From Lachnoanaerobaculum saburreum DSM 3986 (GTDB lineage Bacteria > Bacillota > Clostridia > Lachnospirales > Lachnospiraceae): a stretch of DNA of 44,150 bases. The position numbers were made by a program, and so were the translations under genes. Below the pieces are notes generated by a model, which was not told the origin of the DNA, ran no database searches, and worked only from the letters and a program-made list of their open reading frames with translations. The stretch's first letter is position 1, and each line of letters starts with the position of its first letter. Below, one piece after another: positions 16,312-25,421 of the stretch. The stretch covers positions 2,482,842 to 2,526,991 of the forward strand of contig NZ_GL622296.1 in NCBI RefSeq assembly GCF_000185385.1, in the 5' to 3' direction.

Positions 16312-17274
16312 CTATTTCTTTAAGCTCAATGCCGCTTTCCTTACCGTTTTATATATATTCGGCAGGAAATACTCAAACTTTATAAAAAATCTCTCTCTAA
16401 AATCCAGTTCCTTATACTCAAGTCTGTATTCCTTTGATAAGATATTTTTAAAATCTCTTATATTTACATAGGTAAGAAAACGAAGTCGCTTTCTTGCACT
16501 TTCCACCTCTTTATGAAACCTGTAGTCGGAATCCTTGTCATATTCATCATACATCCGCTTCACATTTTGATAGTACTCTTCCTGCTTTTTCTTATAATCC
16601 CCACTAAACTGTGATGCGGTCCATGATGTCGGTACTCCCATTCTATATACACTCATTACTCTGTCAATATAGTAGGCATCACCATATTTTGCGGAAATTA
16701 TCTGCATAGGAATATCCCCCACCTTACAGTCAAAATAATACTGTGGCAGTTTCTTCATATACTCGGTTCTAAGCAGCAGCGAAGCTGTAGGATAGTGAGT
16801 TCTTTTATTTATCACTTCTTTTGCACCAACTATCCCGCTCATCTCATACGGTCTTATCAGATTAGGTGAAAATGTATTGTCAAGATTTTCCACCTTTGCC
16901 GCATGAAAACAAAAACTTATATCCTTATTTGCATCCAGAATATCCACCTGAAGCTTCAGTTTTTCAACATCACACCAGTAGTCATCACCTTCACACATAG
17001 CTATATACTTACCGCTTGCTCTTGGAAAGTTATATACCCCACTGGGGTTGGTTACTCCTTTTGAATACATATTTTCATCATGAAAGAGCGGCTTTATAAT
17101 ATCAGGGTATTTTTTTTCATATTCTCTTATAATATCCGCCGTGTCATCTGTAGATGCATCATCATTTATCAAAATTTCTATATCAAAATCTCTTTTCTGT
17201 GCCAGAAAGGAATCTATGGCCTTTCTGATATATTTACCATGATTATAGGTAATACAGCATATACTTACTTTCAT
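16312..17274 (-). CDS. Family 2 glycosyltransferase
   Basis: The 320-residue GT-A enzyme begins with VSICCITYNHGKYIRKAIDSFLAQ, then ILINDDASTDDT (residues 36-47) for nucleotide-sugar binding and CEGDDYW near residue 95 as the DXD-type metal site. The acceptor and sugar are not predictable. The gene stands at the head of a small minus-strand run (GT2, ArAE, rnhA) and is divergent from the CmpB-like gene. There is no polysaccharide cluster around it, so it is an isolated surface-glycan gene. Confidence 0.87.
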   Translation of the reverse strand: MKVSICCITYNHGKYIRKAIDSFLAQKRDFDIEILINDDASTDDTADIIREYEKKYPDIIKPLFHDENMYSKGVTNPSGVYNFPRASGKYIAMCEGDDYWCDVEKLKLQVDILDANKDISFCFHAAKVENLDNTFSPNLIRPYEMSGIVGAKEVINKRTHYPTASLLLRTEYMKKLPQYYFDCKVGDIPMQIISAKYGDAYYIDRVMSVYRMGVPTSWTASQFSGDYKKKQEEYYQNVKRMYDEYDKDSDYRFHKEVESARKRLRFLTYVNIRDFKNILSKEYRLEYKELDFRERFFIKFEYFLPNIYKTVRKAALSLKK

Positions 17275-17495
17275 ATATCCACTTTCTACTTATATTAATT
17301 ATTAATATGTTAATATCAATAACCGATACTTATGCTCATATACTTCAAATATCAGTCACATTTAAAGCCTCTGACCACAGTATCATACTATATCATAAAA
17401 CAGAGACTTATAGTAAATTTTTAAAATATTTTATAAATTTTGATAACTTGTAGATACATCATCACTATGATATCATTAATCTATTGGAGGCGGAT

Positions 17496-18443
17496 ATGAC
17501 AAAATATAGTTTACTGCAATGGATTGCATTTTTTTACATATATTGCTTTTTGGGCTGGTGCTTTGAAACCGCTTATGCAAGTATTAAGAACAGAAAATTT
17601 GAAAACAGAGGTTTTCTCAGGGGACCTTATATACCCATATATGCCTTTGGTGCCATATTTGTGCTTGTGATTACAGACTCATTTCAGGGAAATATTTTAG
17701 GTATATACTTCTCGGGAATGATTGCGGCCACTATACTTGAATATGTCACAGGTTATGTGATGGAAAAACTTTTTAAAGTAAAATATTGGGACTACAGTGA
17801 CCATAAATTTAACCTAAGCGGTTATATATCACTGTCAACTTCCATAGCATGGGGATTTTTATCTGTTGCACTTACAGATTTTTTACAGGTATATGTATAC
17901 AGATTTGTTTTGGCCTTGACAGATTTTACTTTGAAAACCTCTATCCTTGTTATAAGTATTATATTTTTCTCGGATTTACTTCTTTCAATCAAGGCGGCAT
18001 TCAGTCTTGCAAGAGCTTATGCCACACTTATGAAGGCAAAGTCTGAATTTGCCGAGGTCAGAGAGAAACTCACAGGTATGGCGGAAGGCTTTGTCAGTGA
18101 TACTCAAAACAAACTTACAAGTATCAGAGAGACTGTATCAGGTCAAATGAGCAGAGCTAATGACTATATATCAAATGGAAAGATAAGCCTGTCATCACTG
18201 AAAGCCGATGTTGAAGGCAGACTTTCTTCACTTTCAAATACAGTGACATCCAAATCCGCTGCATATCTTGAACTGAAGCGCAAATATGAGCTTGCAATGG
18301 AAAAATATAATATCAACTTCCCAAAGATGGGCAAAATTATGTCATTCTTTATTAGAAATATGATTAAGGGTAATCCGGGACTTAATAAGAAATATTTAAA
18401 CCAATTGAGGGAACTTAGTGAAATTAGAAAGAATAATAAATAA
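17496..18443 (+). CDS. CmpB-like putative ABC-transporter permease family membrane protein
   Basis: The roughly 315-residue protein has an N-terminal half with about five transmembrane helices and the family motif FLGWCFETAYASIKNRKFENRGFL split over residues 20-45, followed by GPYIPIYAFGA. This is typical of the CmpB/DUF1113 family that is named ABC permease without firm evidence. The C-terminal 140 residues are soluble and helical, possibly coiled coil, which is not part of the compact family core. The start at 17496 is chosen by GGAGG 5 nt upstream. A TTGTAG-17-TATCAT promoter candidate lies at about 17449-17477. Confidence 0.8.
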   Translation: MTKYSLLQWIAFFYIYCFLGWCFETAYASIKNRKFENRGFLRGPYIPIYAFGAIFVLVITDSFQGNILGIYFSGMIAATILEYVTGYVMEKLFKVKYWDYSDHKFNLSGYISLSTSIAWGFLSVALTDFLQVYVYRFVLALTDFTLKTSILVISIIFFSDLLLSIKAAFSLARAYATLMKAKSEFAEVREKLTGMAEGFVSDTQNKLTSIRETVSGQMSRANDYISNGKISLSSLKADVEGRLSSLSNTVTSKSAAYLELKRKYELAMEKYNINFPKMGKIMSFFIRNMIKGNPGLNKKYLNQLRELSEIRKNNK

Positions 18444-18444
18444 T

Positions 18445-18472
18445 AAAACTGCGATTCAAATCGCAGTTTTTT
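18445..18472. terminator. Bidirectional terminator between CmpB-like gene and cca
   Basis: Stem AAAACTGCGAT and its complement at 18445-18470 has a tight loop, with T6 on the plus strand and a T-rich run on the minus strand. It closes the plus-strand gene and the long minus-strand convoy ending with cca. Confidence 0.8.
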
Positions 18473-18491
18473 GTAAAAGCTGTACAGCCTG

Positions 18492-19694
18492 TTATATAAA
18501 TTTTTTTGTAAGTTTTGATAATTTTATATTATCATTCAATGAAGGATTTTCTATCACCTTCTTTAAAAGATACTCCAAGACCTCACCAATCTTAGGACCT
18601 TTTGAGATACCAAGCTCTATCAAATCTCTGCCTGTAATATCAAGCATACTGATTTCATATGCGTGATGCTCCTTCAGTATCCGTCTGCATCTGTTCTCCA
18701 ACTCATCTATTCTGTCAAGAATATCCGTATTCCTTTTATCACTCTTTAAAATCTTTATATAGTCATAAAAAAGTTCTTCTCCAAGTCTGTGCAGTGACCA
18801 TCTGATATCCTCATCAGACTCCGGCAAGGAATGTTTTAACTCTGATATAAGTAAATATGTATTATTCTTTGTGGCATTGTCGGACTTAAGTTCAGACAGT
18901 ATCTTCTTTACAGCTTCTATATTGTCCTCTAAGAACACAGCCCAATACATATACTTCTTATTACCGAACTTCCCGGGATAAAAATCATATACTCTTTTAT
19001 CAAGCTTAGAAAACTCTTTTCCTATATATTTGCAAAGTCCGCTTGTATAAATAAGCTTAATATTTTGTGCAAAATCTCCGCAGAGCAACTTATTTAACTC
19101 TACAAAGATTCTTTCCTTGCTGACATTAACTAAAAGTTTTGCCTTTTGCTTTATCGCCTCAAAGGTATTATCTTCTATTTCAAATCCAAGCTGAGATGCA
19201 AATCTGATTGCACGAAGCATTCTAAGAGCATCTTCATCAAATCTCTTTCCGGCATCACCGACCGCCCTTATAATGCCCTTTTGCAGATCTTCTCTGCCTT
19301 TATAGAGATCCACAATACCTTTTTGTGGAGAATAAGCCATGGCATTGACGGTAAAGTCTCTCCTGCACAGATCTTCTGAAAGATTTTTACTGAACGATAC
19401 ACTGTCGGGATGCCTGCCGTCAGTGTAATCTCCATCAATTCTATATGTGGTAATTTCATATCCGACACCGTCCATAAGCACTGTGACAGTTCCATGTGCA
19501 ATGCCTGTATCAAATGTCTTTTTAAAGATTTTTTTTATATCGGCCGGAAGTGCATTTGTAGTAATATCCCAATCTGTCGGAATCTTGTTAAGCAGAGAGT
19601 CTCTCACACATCCGCCTACCGCAAAGCCCTCAAAGCCATGCTCGTTTAGGCTCTCTATAATCTTTTTGACATTCTTAGGTAAATCAATTATCAT
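18492..19694 (-). CDS. cca: CCA tRNA nucleotidyltransferase
   Basis: The roughly 400-residue class II nucleotidyltransferase adds or repairs the 3'-CCA of tRNAs. It shows FAVGGCVRD, DWDITTNA (metal-binding Asp pair), HGTVTV, RRDFTVNAMAY and a helical body with EDALRMLRAIRFASQLGF. It lies 2 nt after proS. The ATG at 19694 fits the family N-terminus; an in-frame TTG at 19715 would add seven residues, but neither start has a clear ribosome-binding site, so coupling to proS is likely. Confidence 0.94.
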   Translation of the reverse strand: MIIDLPKNVKKIIESLNEHGFEGFAVGGCVRDSLLNKIPTDWDITTNALPADIKKIFKKTFDTGIAHGTVTVLMDGVGYEITTYRIDGDYTDGRHPDSVSFSKNLSEDLCRRDFTVNAMAYSPQKGIVDLYKGREDLQKGIIRAVGDAGKRFDEDALRMLRAIRFASQLGFEIEDNTFEAIKQKAKLLVNVSKERIFVELNKLLCGDFAQNIKLIYTSGLCKYIGKEFSKLDKRVYDFYPGKFGNKKYMYWAVFLEDNIEAVKKILSELKSDNATKNNTYLLISELKHSLPESDEDIRWSLHRLGEELFYDYIKILKSDKRNTDILDRIDELENRCRRILKEHHAYEISMLDITGRDLIELGISKGPKIGEVLEYLLKKVIENPSLNDNIKLSKLTKKFI

Positions 19695-19696
19695 CC

Positions 19697-21136
19697 TTAA
19701 TATGCTTTTCCCCAATATACCATTTTCTTTGCCTTCTTACCGCAGCAAACACATACATCACTGATTTGTTCCTGTTCATCCGGCATACATCTTGATGTAA
19801 CTCCCGCAAATTCCTTAAGCTTATCCTCACAGGCTCTGTCACCGCACCACATAGCCTTTATAAATCCCGGCTTGTTATCTGCAATGTCCTTAAGCTCCTC
19901 CATAGTTCTTGCCTCATAGGTATGTGCATCTCTGTGTGCCAGTGCAGTTTCATACATATTTGTCTGAATATTTTCAAGACAATCTTTTGCATCACCCTCA
20001 ACATTGTCAAGTGAAACAAAGCTCTTTTCTCCGGTATCTCTTCTGACAAACACACATTGATTATTCTCAATATCTTTCGGTCCAATCTCAATTCTTAGCG
20101 GAATACCTCTCATCTCAGACTCGGCAAACTTAAATCCCGGACTCTTTTCACTGTTATCAAGCTTCACTCTAAGCCCTGCAACCTTCAGTCTGTCATAAAG
20201 TGTATTTGCCGCATCAAGTACACCCTCCTTATGTGCCGCCACAGGTATTATATTCACCTGTACCGGTGCAATATGCGGCGGCAACTTAAGACCTGAATTG
20301 TCACCATGTACCATGATTACAGCACCTATAATTCTGGTGGTCATACCGAATGATGTTTCAAATACCGGCTTGACCTGATTATCTTTATCGGTAAATGTAA
20401 CATTGAATGCCTTTGCAAAACCGTCTCCGAAATAGTGGCTTGTACCTGACTGTAATGCCTTACCGTCATGCATAAGCGCCTCTATAGTATAAGTCGCCTC
20501 TGCACCTGCAAATTTTTCCTTCTCAGTCTTTACTCCCTTTATAACAGGTATTGCAAGATCTTTCTCAAAGAAGTCCGCATACACATCAAGCATCTGTACC
20601 GTTCTGTCATGTGCTTCTTTTGCAGTGGCATGTACTGTATGTCCCTCCTGCCATAGAAACTCTCTGGAACGAAGGAAAGGTCTTGTAGTCTTTTCCCATC
20701 TTACTACAGAACACCACTGATTCAAAAGCTGTGGAAGATCTCTATAGCTTTTTACCGCTCCGGCATAGTAATCACAAAACAAAGTCTCGGAAGTAGGTCT
20801 GACACAAAGTCTCTCATCAAGCTTTTCCATTCCTCCATATGTGACCCATGCCACCTCAGGTGCAAATCCTTCCACATGATCCGCCTCTTTTTGTAATAAA
20901 CTTTCAGGGATAAACATCGGCAGGTAACAGTTCTCAATTCCTGTCTCCTTGAATCTTCTGTCTATTTCATTTTTCATATTCTCCCATATAGCATATCCTG
21001 CCGGTCTTATTACAAGACAGCCCTTTACACTGGTGTAGTCAACCAACTCCGCCTTAAGTACAATGTCTGTATACCACCGGGCAAAATCCGTGTCCATGGA
21101 GGTAATCTCTTCTACAAGTTTCTTTTCCTTAGCCAT
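19697..21136 (-). CDS. proS: Prolyl-tRNA synthetase, short (archaeal/eukaryote-like) type
   Basis: The 479-residue class II synthetase charges tRNA-Pro. It has [21 protein letters not shown] (motif 2 region), [19 protein letters not shown] and motif 3 near residue 230, an anticodon-binding domain (about 270-380) with [15 protein letters not shown], and a C-terminal domain with CxxC-type cysteines ending in the characteristic terminal Tyr. The lack of the long YbaK-like editing insertion marks the type-3 ProRS. A GAGGA about 9 nt upstream serves as ribosome-binding site. Confidence 0.96.
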   Translation of the reverse strand: MAKEKKLVEEITSMDTDFARWYTDIVLKAELVDYTSVKGCLVIRPAGYAIWENMKNEIDRRFKETGIENCYLPMFIPESLLQKEADHVEGFAPEVAWVTYGGMEKLDERLCVRPTSETLFCDYYAGAVKSYRDLPQLLNQWCSVVRWEKTTRPFLRSREFLWQEGHTVHATAKEAHDRTVQMLDVYADFFEKDLAIPVIKGVKTEKEKFAGAEATYTIEALMHDGKALQSGTSHYFGDGFAKAFNVTFTDKDNQVKPVFETSFGMTTRIIGAVIMVHGDNSGLKLPPHIAPVQVNIIPVAAHKEGVLDAANTLYDRLKVAGLRVKLDNSEKSPGFKFAESEMRGIPLRIEIGPKDIENNQCVFVRRDTGEKSFVSLDNVEGDAKDCLENIQTNMYETALAHRDAHTYEARTMEELKDIADNKPGFIKAMWCGDRACEDKLKEFAGVTSRCMPDEQEQISDVCVCCGKKAKKMVYWGKAY

Positions 21137-21141
21137 TTCGT

Positions 21142-21297
21142 TTAATCCTCAATATCTTCCTTAATTTCTTTTTTCTTTCTGATTACCAGATCAGATTCGG
21201 CATCATCAATCTTTCTCTTTAAATAAAAATAAATGATGATTCCTACAATGAATAATATAATAATCAATGAAATCTCAACTATGTTTCTTGTTAACAT
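21142..21297 (-). CDS. Small single-pass membrane protein (51 aa), hypothetical
   Basis: An ATG at 21297 opens a 51-codon frame ending in TAA at 21142. The protein has one hydrophobic segment (residues 9-26, rich in Ile/Leu/Val) and then a charged cytoplasmic tail ([17 protein letters not shown]). It overlaps the 3' end of the proline-rich protein gene by 23 nt and ends 5 nt before proS. GAGGGG lies only 2 nt before the ATG, which is short spacing. I do not recognise a family. It could regulate or couple proS translation, or work with the upstream surface protein. Confidence 0.6.
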   Translation of the reverse strand: MLTRNIVEISLIIILFIVGIIIYFYLKRKIDDAESDLVIRKKKEIKEDIED

Positions 21298-22456
21298 TGC
21301 CCCTCGATTTTTCTCTTCTCTTCTTATTTATCCATTTGAATGCATCTACCATCGGCAACAGTACAATTGCAATCCACCAAGTATATGCACTTGCAGCTAA
21401 AAGTGTAACCCCGTCATATCCGTTAAAGCTTTTATCAGCTGATTTACCTTTTTCCTGCTTATTCAGACTTACAGTGTTACCGACCTTTTTACTTAAATTA
21501 TCTTTATCGGTTTTATTTACTGAAACTTCAATTTTGTCCTCTGTTACAGTTTGATTTTCGGTTTGATCCTGTACTGCATTTTCATTTGAAGGTAAGATCT
21601 CTCTTGCCTTGTTCTCTGAAACTACATTGCCGCTTACCTTATAATGATTTGCAGGAGTATCTTTTACTATTTTACCGACTTTAGAACCGCCTGCTTTCGT
21701 TTCGGCAGTTTTATCGCCAGATACGGCACTCTCAGTAATGCCCTCACTCCTTGAAGCTTTTGTCTCCTCCTGTGAAGCTTTGGACTCATCTGTCGTTTCA
21801 TTTTTGTTTTCATCATTTACTTTTTCAATACTTCTTTTTTTCTTGGAGCCGCTATGACTTCTATGATGTCTGTTTGTTTCCGGTTGCTTATCTTTATTAT
21901 TTGAATCCTCTACAGTCTGACTTGGTTGTGAAGGAAGCGGTGCAGGTTTTTGAGTCTGTGCCGCTAAAGTCTCTTCCTTCTTTTCAGGCACCAAAGCCGG
22001 TTTTGACGGCTTAGGCAAAGCGGCTTCCGTCTCTTTTTGTGACGGAGCGGGGCTTGGTGTAGTCGGCTTTAGCGGAGCGGTTTCCGGCTCTTTTTTTGGC
22101 GGATCAGGCTTTGGAGGAACAGGGCTTGGAAGCGGTAAAAGCTTTGGAATTACCTCAAACTCTATATAGGCCTTACCCTTACCTGTAATAACCTCTCTTT
22201 TTCTTAGACCGTCCTCAAGTAAAGTAGGTTCTTTTACAATAACCCATTCGCCGTAAATATTTGCTTTTTCATTTTCATTATTTGAATTATTATTATTTGA
22301 ATTATTATGTGAAGCATTACTGTTTGTATGTATGTCTTGCCCGTCATAAGAATAATCTATATTTCTTAAAGGCGAAGCCAAAATGCTCATCCCCTGTATT
22401 GATATAAAAGCTGTTGTAAGAACTATAGCTCTCATTGCCCTATATTTTTTTTTCAT
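21275..22456 (-). CDS. Proline-rich surface protein with signal peptide and C-terminal anchor
   Basis: The 393-residue protein has an N-terminal signal (basic MKKKYRAMRA, then a hydrophobic stretch to about residue 28). A short module (WVIVKEPTLLEDGLRKREVI, about 70-90) resembles the repeated W-V-EPT-EG-R modules of clostridial surface proteins but lacks cysteines. Next come a Pro/Lys/Glu/Thr-rich spacer (about 110-190), a charged low-complexity region, and a hydrophobic helix with TWWIAIVLLPMV (about 350-370) followed by a basic tail. There is no LPXTG. It is likely membrane-tethered and exposed to the wall. It starts 4 nt after the LytTR regulator gene. Confidence 0.75.
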   Translation of the reverse strand: MKKKYRAMRAIVLTTAFISIQGMSILASPLRNIDYSYDGQDIHTNSNASHNNSNNNNSNNENEKANIYGEWVIVKEPTLLEDGLRKREVITGKGKAYIEFEVIPKLLPLPSPVPPKPDPPKKEPETAPLKPTTPSPAPSQKETEAALPKPSKPALVPEKKEETLAAQTQKPAPLPSQPSQTVEDSNNKDKQPETNRHHRSHSGSKKKRSIEKVNDENKNETTDESKASQEETKASRSEGITESAVSGDKTAETKAGGSKVGKIVKDTPANHYKVSGNVVSENKAREILPSNENAVQDQTENQTVTEDKIEVSVNKTDKDNLSKKVGNTVSLNKQEKGKSADKSFNGYDGVTLLAASAYTWWIAIVLLPMVDAFKWINKKRREKSRGNVNKKHS

Positions 22457-22460
22457 ATTA

Positions 22461-23174
22461 TCACCCTACTGCATTTTCTTTCATTGCCTCTTTCAGTCCG
22501 CTATAATACTTTCTGCCTACCGGAATCTCTTTATGATCCAGCAGAGTAATTCCGTCATAAGCGAATGTCTTTATATACTGCAATGCTACTAAAAATGATC
22601 TATGCACTCTCAAAAAACCTTTTGTAAACAATAGATTTTCAAGTTTTCCGATAGTTGAAATAAACTCAAAACTCTTACTGCCGTAGTACACGGTTATTAT
22701 TTTTCCTCTAACTTCAAAATATTTTATATCATTGATTGCGATGTTCCTATATTCGCCAATACCTGTAAAGAGCATATACTCCTTTGACTTTTCTGATGCA
22801 ATTTCAAACACATCCTTTATTATCTTTACAGTCTTGGTACTGTCTGTCTCACCTTTTACAATATAATTAAAAGCTCTCACATCAAATGCCATCAGCATAT
22901 GTTCTTTTGAGACTGTAATAAATACTATTTCACCGATATAACCCCTTGAACGAAGTTTTGATGCCGCCTCCATGCCGTCTATTCCGGGCATATTTATATC
23001 CAAAAGCATCACATCTATAAGTTCTAATTTATCTTCCAGTTCAAACAACATCTGCTTGGCATTTTCAAAAACTTCAAATTCTGCATCATAGCCTTCAGAC
23101 TTTGATATATGTGTGGCAACTTCTAACAGATTATTTCGTTCTATTGGATTATCATCACATATAACTATTCTCAT
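22461..23174 (-). CDS. LytTR-family response regulator
   Basis: The 237-residue protein has a receiver domain (residues 1-120) with acidic pair D7-D8, phospho-acceptor D59 in LLDINMPG and conserved K107. It also has a C-terminal LytTR DNA-binding domain (about 135-230) with YFEVRGKIITVYY, FLRVHRSFLVALQYI and VGRKYY. No histidine kinase is adjacent, so its partner is elsewhere or absent. It overlies, by operon position, the proline-rich surface protein 4 nt downstream, which may be co-regulated. Confidence 0.92.
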   Translation of the reverse strand: MRIVICDDNPIERNNLLEVATHISKSEGYDAEFEVFENAKQMLFELEDKLELIDVMLLDINMPGIDGMEAASKLRSRGYIGEIVFITVSKEHMLMAFDVRAFNYIVKGETDSTKTVKIIKDVFEIASEKSKEYMLFTGIGEYRNIAINDIKYFEVRGKIITVYYGSKSFEFISTIGKLENLLFTKGFLRVHRSFLVALQYIKTFAYDGITLLDHKEIPVGRKYYSGLKEAMKENAVG

Positions 23175-23192
23175 AACCCAAAACCTTATATC

Positions 23193-24365
23193 TTATTTAT
23201 TTTTTACCTTTTCAAGTAAATTATTGATTCTATTTGTAGGCGTCAACAGTCCGCTTATAGTAGAATCATGGTTCAAATTGTCTATAATAAGTGCTACGTA
23301 CTTACTCATCTCAATACTGTGATAATAAGGTCTGCTTAAAAGATCCGGTGACTGATATACCAAATTGGTAGTAAATATGCCGTCTATAATACCGTCTTCA
23401 TAGTACTGATCAAATCTTGCAAATCCGTTGGTAAAGAGTCCGAAAGTAGCACATACAAAAACTCTTCTTGCCTTTCTTTTCTTAAGTTCCTTAGCAACCT
23501 CCTGCACACTCTCTCCTGATGATATCATATCATCAATAATTACAAGATCCTTATCTTCCACATCCGCACCCAAAAACTCGTGTGCAATAATAGGATTTCT
23601 TCCGTCTACAACTTTGGTATAATCTCTTCTCTTATAGAACATACCCACATCAAGTTTAAGCATATTTGCAAAATAGATAGCTCTTCTCATACCGCCCTCA
23701 TCAGGTGAAACTATCATCATATGCTCCGAATCCACTTTAAGGTCGGGGAAGTTCTTTAAAAGTCCCTTTGTATACTGATATATCGGCTGAACAGTTTCAA
23801 ATCCCTTAAGCGGAATGGCATTTTGCACTCTCGGGTCATGTGCATCAAAGGTAATAATATTTTCCACACCCATATTTGTAAGTTCCTGTAATGCCAATGC
23901 ACAGTCAAGCGACTCTCTGCCTGTCTTCTTGTGCTGACGACTCTCATATAAAAAGGGCATTATAACATTTATTCTTCTGGCCTTTCCTGCTATTGCTGCA
24001 ATAATTCTCTTCAAATCTTGAAAATGATCATCAGGCGACATATGATTTATCCTGCCTGAGAGTGAATATGTCATAGAATAGTTGCATACATCCACAAGCA
24101 GATACAGATCATCACCTCTTACAGACTCCTCAATGGTTCCCTTTGCCTCACCTGAACCGAACCTTGAGATTGTAGACTTTATAATATAATTATCCTTTTC
24201 ATATTCCGAGAATAAAATCGAATCCTTGTGTTCGCTTTCTCTTTCTTTACGCCATTCAACCAGGTAATCATTTACTTTTTTTGTAAACTCCTCCATACCC
24301 TTAAGCGGTATAAGCCCAAGCGGACCTACGGGAACAGTATCTATCTGTTTATCTTCGTATAACAT
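23193..24365 (-). CDS. prs: Ribose-phosphate pyrophosphokinase (divergent, long form)
   Basis: The roughly 390-residue protein is a PRPP synthetase homologue. It has EESVRGDDLYLLVDV (about residues 80-95), the pyrophosphate-binding HDPRVQNAIP in place of the usual HAxQIQGFF, and the PRPP loop DLVIIDDMISSGES near residue 280. It would make PRPP from ribose 5-phosphate and ATP for the pyr and pur genes upstream in this convoy. It is longer than the usual 310-320 residues, with about 70 extra N-terminal residues. The start at 24365 has GGAGG 5 nt upstream and overlaps no gene. Confidence 0.88.
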   Translation of the reverse strand: MLYEDKQIDTVPVGPLGLIPLKGMEEFTKKVNDYLVEWRKERESEHKDSILFSEYEKDNYIIKSTISRFGSGEAKGTIEESVRGDDLYLLVDVCNYSMTYSLSGRINHMSPDDHFQDLKRIIAAIAGKARRINVIMPFLYESRQHKKTGRESLDCALALQELTNMGVENIITFDAHDPRVQNAIPLKGFETVQPIYQYTKGLLKNFPDLKVDSEHMMIVSPDEGGMRRAIYFANMLKLDVGMFYKRRDYTKVVDGRNPIIAHEFLGADVEDKDLVIIDDMISSGESVQEVAKELKKRKARRVFVCATFGLFTNGFARFDQYYEDGIIDGIFTTNLVYQSPDLLSRPYYHSIEMSKYVALIIDNLNHDSTISGLLTPTNRINNLLEKVKNK

Positions 24366-24375
24366 TTTTCCTCCA

Positions 24376-25401
24376 TCATAATCTTGCTCTAATATCATTT
24401 CCATATAACCTGATATAAATGAAGTTTTTCCTTATACGGGAGGTGACTCTCTCACTATAAGTATCTCTCATTTTGTCCAGACTTAAGTTGGTCGATATTA
24501 TAGTAGACCTTTCGGTATTAATCCTACGATTTATTATATGGAAAAATTCACTGGTTGTAAAGTGATTGAAAAGCTCCGAACCAAGATCATCAATTATAAG
24601 CATATCACATTCATAAACTTCTTTTGCAAGCAATAAATATTTCTGCTCCTCACTTTTTTCGATATTTACCTTGACCAGAGTCTCAAACAACTCTTTTGCA
24701 CTGAGATATATTACAGAATAATATCTGTCCAACAATACTTTTGCTATACAGTTACTTAGATAAGTCTTTCCGACTCCTGTACTGCCGCTGAATACAATAC
24801 TTTTTCTGTCAATCTCACCTTGCGGCAGAGACTTTTTTTCATTCTTACTCCTGTCGAGGTTAAAGTACTTATCTGTAAACGCCTCACAAAACTTTTTTAC
24901 ACCCTCCATATATTTGGCATTTGTAATATTTTGTGAAGGCAAAAGATTTTTATCATCATAGTACTCAAATGAAAAATTATCAAAGTTCTCCTTGCCGACT
25001 ATATCTTCCAGATTTGACTGTGCATACAAAAGCTTTCTGATTTTTGACTGTAGGCAATGACATTTTTTACTGTCAATATAACCTGTATCCTTACAGTCAT
25101 TACAATCATATCTTATATCCATATAGTCGGTTGAAAAACCGGCTTCTTTTAAAAGTTCCTCTTTTTTATACTTTATACTGTCAATATCTTTTTTCAGATC
25201 TGTACTTGAAAATTCACCCGACTTTAAACTCTCTTTATATCTTGAGACTGCAAGGCTGCCGGTTGAAGAATTGAGTTCCCTCATCTTAGGTATCTTTTCA
25301 TATACCTCTTCTATTCTTCTGACCTGTGCCGCCCTGTTGTTTGCTCTTATATTTTCATATTCTCTCATTATTGCATTATATGAAGAATTATCTATAGCCA
25401 T
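24376..25401 (-). CDS. DnaC/DnaI-like helicase loader ATPase
   Basis: The 341-residue AAA+ protein has an N-terminal helical region, a zinc-finger-like CNDCKDTGY...CHC (about residues 94-115), Walker A SGSTGVGKTY (about 180), Walker B CDMLIIDDLGSE (about 245) and a sensor-1 TNLS. Such proteins load the replicative helicase during initiation and restart. It directly follows the DnaD-like gene, the usual clostridial pairing. Gene names dnaC or dnaI are both used for this family. Confidence 0.9.
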   Translation of the reverse strand: MAIDNSSYNAIMREYENIRANNRAAQVRRIEEVYEKIPKMRELNSSTGSLAVSRYKESLKSGEFSSTDLKKDIDSIKYKKEELLKEAGFSTDYMDIRYDCNDCKDTGYIDSKKCHCLQSKIRKLLYAQSNLEDIVGKENFDNFSFEYYDDKNLLPSQNITNAKYMEGVKKFCEAFTDKYFNLDRSKNEKKSLPQGEIDRKSIVFSGSTGVGKTYLSNCIAKVLLDRYYSVIYLSAKELFETLVKVNIEKSEEQKYLLLAKEVYECDMLIIDDLGSELFNHFTTSEFFHIINRRINTERSTIISTNLSLDKMRDTYSERVTSRIRKNFIYIRLYGNDIRARL

Positions 25402-25421
25402 ATATCTCCTTTACGCCTGTA

